Origin: Pigoraptor vietnamica | Taxonomy: Eukaryota; Opisthokonta; Filasterea | Direction: 5' to 3' | Length of the DNA: 18,620 nucleotides | Assembly: GCA_943704525.1 (NCBI GenBank) | Contig: CALSCQ010003081.1 | Coordinates: 1-18,620, forward strand | Shown: in pieces, positions 1 through 9,690 of the stretch | Layout: each line of letters starts with the position of its first letter | Position numbering within the stretch: position 1 is the stretch's first letter | Notes under the pieces: generated by a model | Told to the model about the DNA's origin: nothing | The model's input: only the letters and a program-made list of their open reading frames with translations | Databases searched by the model: none | Program-made: the position numbers and the translations under genes

Positions 1-379
1 CGATTCCAACCAATAGGAATCATTCGCGCGCAAGGTCCACTGATCAAAATCCACTAAACCGCAAATTCGCAGACTCGCGTTCCCGGTAACGCGAGTTCTC
101 GGCAGACGCTGTCTTAAAGGGTAAATCGAGTTTGTTTGCACGGTGCTTTAGTGGGGGGCGCCGTGTGCTCCGGCGGCCCCGTTCGGTGTGACGCGGCGGA
201 ATGCACTAGACATTAATGGAGGCAACGCGCAATGGCAGACCGACGACGCACGCAACACAGAGGGCGAGCGAACGATAGAAAACGCGCGGCGGCAAAATAA
301 AAACAAGGCACAAGCGCGACAACGCTATCAACATACGCATTACGACTGCGAACCGGGGCGCCACGCGAGGCGGCCCCCT
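1..379. other. 3' flank of the adenylyl cyclase gene, no gene seen
   Basis: This stretch lies beyond the stop codon of the minus-strand cyclase gene and presumably holds its 3' UTR and some intergenic DNA. I see no AATAAA hexamer on the minus strand. Long open frames starting in this region are antisense or frame-shifted readings of the GC-rich cyclase exon and have no recognisable protein signature. Two inverted repeats are present: GATTCC/GGAATC (2-7 and 16-21) and a stronger one at 73-96, listed separately. Confidence 0.6.
73..96. repeat. Perfect 9-bp inverted repeat (hairpin)
   Basis: ACTCGCGTT (73-81) and AACGCGAGT (88-96) are exact reverse complements separated by the 6-nt loop CCCGGT. 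It lies about 285 bp past the cyclase stop codon. The role is unknown; it could be a 3' UTR or transcript-end hairpin, or chance in GC-rich DNA. Confidence 0.55.
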
Positions 380-1558
380 TCACCGGGTGAGGATGTAGTA
401 GATGCCCGGCGGCGTCTTTCCGGCGGCATTGCCCGACATGACTTCCAGGTGCGCGTCCGCCCACGCAGCCTCGTGGTCCATCCCCAGGCGCCGCGCGACC
501 GTCGCCGCCGCCCGCACGTGCCGCTCGCCCTTGCCGTGCGCGCCGACGAGGTAGTGGAACAGCCCCCGCATGTGCTTGGCGCGGGGACGCGCGAACGTGT
601 ACACCTTGGCGAAGGCCTCGAGGCTCTTGAGCGCGCGGAGTGCGGCGGCGACGACCTCGCGGTGCGTGTGGAACAGCGGCGCGAGGATGCCCTGCTGCAA
701 CGCGGCCGTGCCCGTGGGCGTGAGCAGCATGATCAGGACCTCGACGACCGCGAACAGGCCGAAGAAGCGCGTGAAGTTGTCCGCGCGAATGGCCTCGACG
801 CCGGGCATGGCGTTCGCGAGCGTCTCGGCGGCGCTGGTGAAGTCCCCCGCGCGGGCATAGTACACGGCGAGAATGGCGTGCATGTGGAAGAGGTGCATCG
901 CGCCAGAGTCCGACTGCTCCTCGACGGCCTGAAGCACGCTGAGCTCGTCGCACACGTCGCACATGGGCACAATGTGCGTGTCGTACCGGTCGATGCCCTG
1001 CTGCAGCTGCGCCGTGAACAGCAGGCAGTAGTACGTCGGGAGCACAAACAGGTCCTCGCTCGCGCGCGCCAGCTGAATGAGCCCTTCCGTCATCTGCGTG
1101 GCGACGTAGTGCCTGCCGCGCAGCAGCCGCACGCACGCGAGGTTGAGGTTCGCCTCCTGCGCCATCGGCGATTCGCACAGGTCGCCGTACATGGCCATTG
1201 CGACGTCGTAGTGCTCCTCGGCGTAAGACCACAGCGAAAAGCGCAGCGCCGCATTGCCGCAGTTGAAGTGCACGAGCGCCGTGTGGATGCTCGCGTCCTT
1301 CACTGCCGCGTGCGACATCGCGCGGTGACGGTACGTGTCGAAGCGCCGCCGCTGCCCAAACGCAGACGCAGCCACCGCCGCGTTGCTGTAGGCCACGGCG
1401 CGCTCCGACGAGCGCTCAATCGGCCGCGTAATGTCGAGCATCATGAGGGACACCATCGCGTACTCCAGCCGCGGGTTGGCGCGGTGCTGCGAGGCAGAAC
1501 AAGGGGCGTGTGAGTGCACCGAAGGGATGGCACGCAAATTGGGGTGCGCTTGTATGTA

Positions 1559-1594
<36 letters not shown>

Positions 1595-1696
1595 TGTGTG
1601 TGTGTAGCGTGTGTGTGTGTGTGTGTGTGTGCGTGCGTGCGTGCGCGTGCGTGCGCGTGCGTGTGCGTGTGTGTGTGTGTGCGTGCGTGCGTGTGC

Positions 1697-1737
<41 letters not shown>

Positions 1738-4700
1738 TGCGTGTGTGTGTGCGTGCGTGCGTGCGCGCGTGACGATTGTGGAGTGCTTGCACTCGGCTGG
1801 CACCTGCCCTCGCAACCCACCTGGTGCATGTAGATCAGCAGGAGAGAGTAGAGCATCGTGGCCATCTCGCGGCACTCCCGGTCGGCGTCCGCAGCGAGCG
1901 ACGCGCGGCGGGAGGTCCCGGCGGCGTTCGCAATCCAGTGCCGCACGGCCACAATCGACATGCCCACGCTCCCCGAGGGCTGGCGGTGGCCGAGCTGCGA
2001 CAGACACTCGTGCAAGAAGGCGACTGCCTTGACGTAAAAGTGCAGCTCGAGGCACGTGACGCCGAGGAGGAAGGTCGCGTTGACGCACTGCCGCGGGTCT
2101 CCGCGCTGGATCGAGGGCTCGGCCAACATAAGCGTGCGCGCCTGCGTGAGAAAGTGAAAGGCCTCCTGGTACGCGTGCGTCTTGACCGCATACTCGCCGC
2201 TCATCACAAAGTAATTGAACGCCGGCGCCTGCTCGCCCGCACGCAGCCAGTGGTGCCCGAGGATCGGCGCCACCGTCTCCATGTCCGCCTGCGCCGTCGT
2301 GCCCTCGATGTGCCGCGCCACGCGCCGGTGGAGCGTCGTGCGCTGCGACGTCAGGAGCGAGTTGTAGACCGTCTCGAGCGTGAGCACGTGGCGGAAGACG
2401 TATGTGGCGTTTAGCTCCGCGGGCGGGATCGTCAGTGCGTCCGCCCCTATGCCCGCTATCGAGGACCGCGACGAGATCATGTTGGCCGAGTTGGACGTCA
2501 CGCCCGACTGCTGCCCCTGCGCGTCCGTGCCGCTCGTGTCGCGATAGATAATGTCGAGTCGCTCGAGTTCGTGCAATCGCTGGACAATGTCGCGCGGGTC
2601 GGTCACGTCGGGGTAGACGTCGAGGAGCATGCGCAGCGTGAAGACGCGACCTTTGGGGGGGGGGGGGGGGGGGGGGAGGGGTTAGCATACCGCAGGAAGG
2701 AAGACACGTACTCACATCTACACTCAGAATGTGCATGCAAGAGCCGCACACCGAACGAGCACACATACAGCACACACGCGGACTGCACGTGACGCACCGA
2801 TGACGGCGGCGGCCTTGAGCATGAGGAGGTCCGAGGGCGGGAGGTTGTTGATGCGCGACACAATCACGTCCTCCACGCTCTCCGGGAAGCGCACCGTCGA
2901 GAGGTCGGTCCCCTCCGCGATCACGAGGTCCCGTCCGCTGGGACCGCCAAAGTCGAGGACGCCCTGGTCACGTGCCGAGAAGACGAGCTCCTCCGTGAAG
3001 AGCGGGTTGCCCTGCGCGCGGCTGTGGACGAGGCGAACAAAGGCGTCCGGCACGTGATCGACCGAGAGGACGAGCGAGATGAGCTCGCGCGTCTGTATCT
3101 CGGTGAAGGGCTGCAGGTCGTAGCAGACGGTGCAGGGGTGGTTCTCGATCGAGAGCCAGTCCTGCTGCATCTGCTCGGCCGACTTCATCTGCCGCGACGT
3201 GATCACCACGACCACCGGCGGCTGCGCAGCCACAAATGCCGCCAGCAGGCCCAGCGACATCGAGTCTATCCAGTGCGCGTCTTCCACGATGAGGACCGTG
3301 GGCGACGCAGAGAGGCCGCTGAGAAGCATGCTGAGGAGTATCCTCCGCACTTTGTCCGCGCGCGCCTGCCCCTTGATGCGCTTGGCCGCCTCCGTCTCCG
3401 GGAACTCGACGGGCACGAGGCCGTTGAGCAGCGACAGGAACTCGTACAGCTCCGGCTCCACGCTGAGCCACGTGCGTATCCTGTTGCACAGCGCCTCGTT
3501 CGTGGCGGCCGACTGGTGCGTTGGTGCCGGGGCGTCGTCCGCAGGCACCTGGAGGTCCGCCATCATGAGCATGCCCTGCACCAGCTGCCGCACCATGAAC
3601 AGCGGCGTGCTCTGCTCGTTCTGGTCGGCCACCGCAAACACGACCGACACGCCGCGCGAGACGGCGCGCCACCGGTAGTGCGTGGCCAGGCGCGACTTGC
3701 CCATGCCCGTCTCCGCCCTCAGAATGATTACGTGCCCCGTGATGTCCGTCTGCATGTACTGCAGGAACTGGTCAAACGACGCAATCTCTGTCGTGCGGCC
3801 GACGAGCGGCGACGCCTCCGAGCCCGCCGTGCGCGCCGTCTCGTCGCTCGCAATCGATACGCCCGGGACGCTTCCCCTCCGCACGCGGTCGTTGATGTTT
3901 GCGCCGCCCTGCGTGCCTGTCGCCGCCGGCCGCTCCGAGTGCGAAGCCGCGTTGCCAAACACGGGCTGGAAGACCTCGAGGGCCTCGCTCTTGCCCTTCA
4001 CGTGAATCGGCGTGAGCGCCTCGACGCGCACGCCCTTGAGCTTCTGCCGCACCTTCGCGTCGCACAGGATGCGCGCCTCGGTAACCTTCGCCGCCTCCAT
4101 TAGGCGCGCGCTGAGGTTCACGGCATCGCCAATCACAGTGTACTCGCGTCGCTCATCCGAGCCGTACACGCCGCAGAACACGCGGCCGACCGTGACGCCG
4201 ATCGACGTCGTGATGCCGCGCGCGGAGAGGGCGTCGCGAATGGCCATGGCCGCGCGCATGCCGCGACTGGCGGCGTCCTCGTGGTTGTGGTGGGCCATGC
4301 CAAAGCCGACGACAAAGCAGAGGCCCTTGTCGAACATGAAGACCTTGTTCAGCGAGCCGTCAAAGCGCTCGGCCTGCGCCTGCACGCACTCAAAGGCGTC
4401 CTGGATCAGCGTCTCGAGCTCGGCGTTCTCGTGCACGTCGTCGTCGTTCACGTTGATGAAGAGGCTGAGGGGAAAAGTTGGAGACACCGTCAGCACAACG
4501 TGCACACACAGCAAACACACGCAGTATCACATGCACAGGCACGTCTGGCACACGCGCGCGAGCAAGAGATTCTCGATCGCTTGAACCATAGAGCGTGCGA
4601 CCAACATCCCTAACACACAAACGCACGCAGGCGCACACACGCACACACTCACATTGTGACGGGGCGGACCTCCGACAGCCACTCTTGTCCGCTGCCTTCC

Positions 4701-7700
4701 CGGATGAACTTGACGAGCGAGTCCGGCAGATACGCCATCAGCAGCGCGTTGGGCGACGCGCGCACCGAAAACCCGCTCTTCGACGACGTCGTGCTCTGCT
4801 TCGACAGACGGCGCTTGTCCATGCGCTTCTGTAGCGCGTCCGTTATGCTCCACTTGTCCTTTTTCGCGAGGTTAAAGGCGCCCGACCCCGCGCGCGAGTT
4901 GCCGCGCGTAAGCTTGGGCTTCTTGTCCTCCGCGCTGCGGTGCGACGAGTCCAGCTCCCCCAGAGACATGTGCGAGCCGTTCGGCGACGTCTCCGGCGGC
5001 GTGGTCGAGCCCTGCGACGCGGCGTCTCCCGCGTGCGGCATCGTGATGGGCCCCTGAAGCGACGACCGCTGCGACGACGACCCGTGGTTGGCCGAGCTGC
5101 GCCGCTGCTCAATGATGACGGATCCCCGCGGCGCCGCCGGCTGCACCGACCCACGCCGCGTCGAGAACGCGCGCCGGGCCGTCTGGAAGATCGACTGGGC
5201 GCGCGACCGCATTGTCTTCACCGACGCCTTCGTGTCGTCGTCCGAGTCCGAGCCGGCATCCTCGGGAGAGAACACGCGCAGCAGCAGCGCCGTCGGGTCG
5301 ATGCGGTCCCAGTCCTTTATGCGGGACACCGGGTCGCGGTCGGGCGGGGATGCGGCAATCGAGAGGGCGCTCTGCGCCTCGAACAGCGAGTGCGACGACT
5401 GCGACTGGGACGACGCCCCCCCGCGCAGGGGCGGCTTGCCCGTCAACGATCCGCCGGCGAGCGACAGGCGGTGCGAGATAGAGCGCACCGACTTTTGCGT
5501 GATGCGGGCGTTTCCGGCCTTCTGTGAGGTCGGGTCCGGCGTGGGCAGCGTCGACGTGATGTCCTCGAGCGTCTCGCCGGCCTCCCAGTTCGTCGTAAAG
5601 TCGCCCGCGGGAAGGCTAGGCTCAGGCAATGGCGCGCCGGTGACCTTGAACAGGGACAGCTTGCGCGGGAGGCGCCGCTGCGTCTGGTTCTCAAAGCTCC
5701 CCATACCTGTCATGCTCGCGTTGCTCCCGCTGCGATTCAAAATCTGCGACCCCCCGCTCCCCGCGCGCTTGAGGGCGACGGGCACGCCCGGATTGCCGCC
5801 GGGCGTCCCCGCGAGCGGCTGTGCGGACGACGAAGACAGCGACGAAGGCTGCGTTCCACCCGAGGGCGTCATGTTCTCCGACGAGCTGCCAAATTCGCTA
5901 ATCACAAGGTCATCCGACATCGCCGTGGACTGTTGTCGGCTCGTCTGCCGCGACACGGGCGTGCGCGTGAGCGGCGGGTGCGATGGCGCGCGTGGCCGGT
6001 TGGCCATTGCGGCGCCCACACCTCCGTCCGCCCCGCGCAGCGCGAGCGACGCCGTGGACGCCTTTCGATCCATCGCGGGATCCGCGTCGCCGACGGCGTA
6101 CGGGTGTACAAACGGCGGGTCCTCGCCACTTCCGGGCGTGCCGGGCGTGCTGTTTTCTTGCGAGCGGACCGCCTCGGCAGCGGGCATCGAGAGGGCCTGT
6201 CCCGTTCCCGACGAGACCGACACCGTTCGCCGCGCAAACGCACGGACGGTCACCGGCGACATGGGGTCCTCTTCCTTCAGCATGAAGAGGCTATCGGAGG
6301 CGGCGCTGGCGCTCCCGGTGCTCGCCGTGCTCGTCTTGGACTCTCTCCGCTTGCGCTCGGACTCGATGAGGGCCTGCTCCGTCTGCTGTCGCTGCAGCTG
6401 CGTCGGCGTCTGTCCGAGCCCTTGCAGGCCTACGGGCGCGGTGCCCGTGCTCACGCGGCCCGACGGATGCGACGGCGTCGTCGGCAGCTTCCCCGCCCCC
6501 AGCGCCGCCGCCGCAATGTTCTCCGCGGACAGAGAGCTCTGCTGGCTCGCCTCCAAGAGGGCGCTGACGTCGACGTAGTCTGATCGCGCGAGGGGATGCA
6601 CCGTCACCTCGCGGTTCGAGCGCAGGATGTGCTTCACGAAGCTGAACGTCTTCGGCGAGGCGACGACGTGGCCGGGGGGCGCGAGGCCCTCCGCGATCTT
6701 CATGTCGGTGATCGCATCGCCCGTCGACACAAACTCCATCCGCTGGTCCGCCATGCCGACGTGGAAATTGACGATGGTGCCAGTGCCCACCCTGCACGTC
6801 ACAAACAAAGGAAGCGTGGAGGTGGTGGTTGAGAAAGAAAATTCGTGCATCGAATGTGCTGCAAGTATGCCCTCTCTCAAGCGAGTGCGTACGCGTTTCG
6901 CCAAATATTGCAGCAAACGGACTGCATGGGCGATGTGTGCGAGGCAGCGACACCCACCCGATGCGGATGCTGAGCTTGATCCCGTGACCTGCGCTCCAGT
7001 CGTGCAGCTGCTTCTGGATGGTGAGCGCGCACAGAATGACGCGCGCGACGCGGTCCGTCTTGCCCTCCTCCGTCTCGAACAGCGGCCATACGACGAGCAG
7101 CGCATCGCCTGGGAAAAGGAGAGAGTCCGTGTCAGTGACAGTGGGCGCATATGAAGACGACAAAAGAGCGAGGTGTCTGAGAGAGTAGTGGGGCCTCTCG
7201 AACCGGGCCATGACGGGCGGTGTGCACGTGATGTGTGCACGAATGGATAAGGGTGAGCGATGCTGTAGTGAGGACGAGAGGGATGTGTGTCTGTGTGTGT
7301 TTGGTTAGGCCGGGGGGAGGCGCACCTGCAAATTTGTAAATGTCGCCCTTGAAATTCCGAATGATCGCAATCATCGACCCAAAAAAGCGGTTGAGAATCG
7401 CTGCAGAGGGATGTGCCATCAGCCGCGTCCGCATGTGGCGTGCATGTGCACGAGGGCGCGTACAAGGGGCGTGCATGTGCACGAGGGCGCGTGCGAATGC
7501 GGAGACATGGTGCGTGCATGGCGCGCAGCGCGAACGGAGAGCCAAACGCAGCGCACCTGACAGCTTGTCAGCGCCGTCCTCTGCCACGGTGAACTTTTCG
7601 CACAGCGATGTGAAGCCTGCGAGGCAAGGGAACAGAGAGACGTGAGTGTGCTGCACACCCGAGGGCGTCGAATGGCCGAAAGAAACAGCCGCGCTCTTCA

Positions 7701-8616
7701 CGCCCCTAAGCAGCCCCTAAGCACACAGCCGCTAAGCACACAGCCCCAAGCACACAGCCCCTAAGCACACAGCCCCTAAGCACACAGCCCCAAGCACACA
7801 GCCCCTAAGCACACAGCCCCAAGCACACAGCCCCTAAGCACACAGCCCTAAGCACACAGCCCCTAAGCACACAGCCCCAAGCACACAGCCGCTAAGCGCA
7901 CAGCCCCTAAGCACACAGCCCCAAGCACACAGCCCCTAAGCACACAGCCGCTAAGCACACAGCCCCAAGCACACAGCCCCTAAGCACACAGGCGCACGCA
8001 CCGTGAATGTCGACGATGAATCCGCACACGTCCACCACTTCGCGCGATGGCACCGTCAGCGCGACGTCCCCGGTCTCCGTGTGCCTCTTCACAACAGCCT
8101 GCGCAAAAGAGAGGAGCCATCTCAGTGGACTGTCCATTCGACCGCATCACAGGCGCGCACGATCGCAGTTGCACATTTTCCCAAAGGCGTCACAGAGGAT
8201 CGCAGTTGGCAGCGCGCGTTGCAAACCCCGAGCACGACGCGCACCTTTGGCACGTAGCTGCGGATGATGGCCTCGTTCTCGTCCGCCGTCTGATTGAGCA
8301 TGGACATCCCCGCAGAGCTGTGCGTCTTGCTCGAAAACAGCGAGAACACGCTCCCGTGCCGCGACAGCTTCCCGGTGCGGTCGGACGACGTCGTGAGGGG
8401 GGCGCCCACGAGGCTCGGCGTCTTTCGCACATTCCCTGGCGATGGCGGCGCGCCGTCCACTTTCGGCGACAGCGTGCTCGACGGCGGGTCCTTGTTGCGA
8501 ATCAGCAGCCGCGCGAGCCCCCCGCCGCGCCGCACCATCGGTTCCGCCATGGCCGGTTCACGCTCCTCCGGGACGGGCCCAATGCTCGTCCGCGGAGTCA
8601 TGGCCGAGCCAGGCAT
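380..8616 (-). CDS. ADCY10: Soluble-type (class IIIb) adenylyl cyclase, ADCY10 homologue, 9 exons, ~2165 aa
   Basis: Exons: 8616-8245, 8098-8002, 7616-7557, 7400-7326, 7108-6958, 6791-4653, 4464-2798, 2650-1821, 1486-380. All phases join cleanly. The family converts ATP to cAMP in cytosol or organelles, stimulated by bicarbonate and Ca2+. Residues 1-124 are Ser-rich. C1 (about 125-332) carries metal Asp154 in FIVDIHGFTSL and Asp203 in YKFAGDALL. A low-complexity Ser/Pro/Arg linker follows (about 333-928). C2 (about 935-1130) begins at [14 protein letters not shown], with Lys1011 in FDKG and Thr1074, Asn1081 and Arg1085 in [14 protein letters not shown], matching human K334, T405, N412 and R416. 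A STAND/AAA ATPase follows: AETGMGKS 1215-1222, Walker [12 protein letters not shown] 1355-1365, GNPLFTEEL 1450-1458. The remainder (1522-2165) is helical and TPR-like, as in human sAC (1610 aa). Odd points are the giant linker and Lys283 where human has bicarbonate-binding Arg176. The start at 8616 has purine at -3; 8601 is an alternative, and an upstream 5' exon is possible. Identity is very sure; the N-terminus is less so. Confidence 0.93.
1551..1771. repeat. ~220-bp (TG)n/(CG)n alternating purine-pyrimidine tract in cyclase intron 8
   Basis: This almost uninterrupted TG/CG dinucleotide array fills most of the last cyclase intron (1487-1820). The intron starts GTGGGT and ends CTCGCAG on the minus strand. 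The sense strand of the gene is CA-rich here. Several spurious open frames of Thr-His or Val-Cys repeats arise from it. Alternating purine-pyrimidine DNA of this kind favours Z-DNA and length instability. Confidence 0.95.
2655..2676. repeat. 22-nt G homopolymer beside a splice acceptor
   Basis: The run reads as C22 on the gene strand and lies directly upstream of AAAG, the acceptor of cyclase intron 7 (2651-2797; exon 8 begins at 2650). It therefore serves as the polypyrimidine tract of that intron. Exact length may be affected by sequencing error. Confidence 0.85.
7438..7492. repeat. 24-bp direct repeat, two copies 31 bp apart
   Basis: A 24-bp unit beginning GCGTGCATGTGCACGAGGG occurs at 7438-7461 and again, apparently identical, at 7469-7492. 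Both copies lie inside cyclase intron 3 (7401-7556). This looks like a small tandem duplication and does not touch the exons. Confidence 0.8.
7702..7990. repeat. Minisatellite of ~19 units of 14-15 bp filling cyclase intron 2
   Basis: Units are CCTAAGCACACAGCC (15 bp) and CCAAGCACACAGCC (14 bp), with GCTAAG and GCGCA variants. Their order is partly 15-15-14, giving a higher-order period near 44 bp. The array occupies most of intron 2 (7617-8001) between the exon ending VDIH and the exon beginning FTSLCEKF, so it splits the first catalytic cyclase motif. On the gene strand each 15-bp unit contains GTGTGCTTAG, which resembles a 3' splice site. Confidence 0.93.
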
Positions 8617-8934
8617 GGCTGCGGGGCCTGCGGGGCACGCGGGCGTGTCAGCGATACTCAATACAATAGAGACAGCGACCGATGAGAGAAGGAGAACAAC
8701 AGCGAGATGACAAAAAAAAAAACACTTTAAGCGATTCCGCCTTAACGCCCATCCCTCCCTTCGTTTACGCATTTCCCATCAGCGACATCAATCTCCGAAC
8801 CCGCACACATCAGCAAGCGTGCGCGCGTCGTGCGTGCACACATGCATTGCACACACCTCCAAGGGCCAACTATCCTCCTTGTGTGGCCATCTCTACGCGC
8901 GCCCGTGCACGCTCAGTACCAGTAGCACCCTATA

Positions 8935-9009
8935 GCGCCGCGCCACGCTGTCTTCGCGGCGCATGAGAGGCCGCTCGCAGCCTTTGAGAGATTTCGGCCC
9001 TCAGGCCGA
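8935..9009. other. Pair of hairpins in the intergenic region
   Basis: GCGCCGCG (8935-8942) pairs perfectly with CGCGGCGC (8955-8962) across a 12-nt loop. TCGGCC (8994-8999) pairs with GGCCGA (9004-9009) across a 4-nt loop. This could be a structured RNA, a repeat remnant or a promoter element; function is unknown. Confidence 0.4.
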
Positions 9010-9286
9010 GGGTTCCCGCAACGAAGCGGAAATTGTGTTTGGGTTTCTCCCACTCGCGCGCCAAGTAAGCGCTGCCGCCGCCACGCGCGAATCCCACAAG
9101 ACAACTAATTGTGATTATGAAGGACAAACGCCCAACTTCTGACGGGCAAGTTCAACGGCGAATGCGATGCCTCCTCGTCAGGGACCTCACAGACAACGGT
9201 CGCCGTCAATATACGGCACGCATACCACAGCATGAAGAGAACACTGTCGACAGTTGTGGCTGATGAAGACGCAGAGACAGGACGAC

Positions 9287-9326
9287 GGAGAGCGAGAGCG
9301 AGAGAGAGAGAGAGAGAGGAGAGAAG
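9287..9326. repeat. (GA)n tract upstream of the reductase gene
   Basis: A purine-rich GAGAGCGAGAGCGAGAG array with interruptions lies about 365 bp upstream of the reductase ATG. GA tracts are common in promoters of many eukaryotes (GAGA-type elements), but no factor can be named here. Confidence 0.85.
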
Positions 9327-9363
9327 GGCGCCACTCGCAGCAGCACCACTGGTTGGGCATATG

Positions 9364-9441
9364 ACTACAATCGCAGTGAGTGCTATGGAATTCTATATGG
9401 AATAAGTAGAGATTATAAACAAATTAATTTAGATATGAAAA
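9364..9441. promoter_or_regulatory. AT-rich island, possible core promoter of the reductase gene
   Basis: Within otherwise very GC-rich DNA this stretch is strongly AT-rich and includes TCTATATGGAATAAG and GATTATAAAC, TATA-like sequences. It lies about 250-330 bp upstream of the ATG at 9691. This is a composition-based inference; no transcription start can be assigned. Confidence 0.35.
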
Positions 9442-9690
9442 TGCGCGCCGTGGCAACGCGCCCTAACAACCAATCATCATGTCTAACGAGAGCTCGCCAA
9501 AAGAAACGTCACTCCCGTGGGATCACGTGATGTTACATGGAAAAACTCCACTGCATACAACTTGTATACACACACACACACACACTCACCACACGCACAC
9601 ACACACGCACACGCCACACACACCCCACGCATAATTACGCAGCGCGAGTACTTAAGGCAGCTCGCCCTCTGCTCAAGCCAGCCATCCCAA

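Larger units (their letters stand above)
8617..9690. other. Divergent intergenic region between the cyclase and reductase genes
   Basis: This ~1.07-kb region separates two genes transcribed away from each other and should hold both promoters. It contains an 11-nt A run (8712-8722), two hairpins (8935-9009), a GA tract (9287-9326), an AT-rich island (about 9364-9441), a CCAAT motif near 9472 and a CA array (about 9569-9640). A minus-strand CTGAC followed by CCCCGCAG about 10 bases before the cyclase ATG could be an acceptor, so a 5' UTR intron is possible. Short minus-strand open frames at 8913-9127 show no family I recognise. No tRNA or rRNA was found. Confidence 0.65.

Noticed and set aside
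188-1513. Long plus-strand ORF (441 aa), Arg/His/Val-rich
   Set aside because: Antisense reading of the GC-rich last cyclase exon; no domain signature, while the minus strand continues ADCY10-like sequence with correct splice phases.
5088-6578. Plus-strand ORF of 496 aa
   Set aside because: Antisense of the low-complexity cyclase linker exon; composition mirrors the Ser/Pro codons on the other strand and no family is recognisable.
7702-7990. Regular short repeats resembling a CRISPR array
   Set aside because: Units are contiguous without unique spacers, lie in a eukaryotic intron and have no cas genes nearby; it is a minisatellite.
8617-8772. Upstream ATG at 8772 giving a hydrophobic N-terminal segment to the cyclase
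   Set aside because: The hydrophobic stretch depends on an A11 homopolymer and codes nothing family-like; an acceptor-like CCCCGCAG lies between it and the ATG at 8616. Kept only as an alternative.
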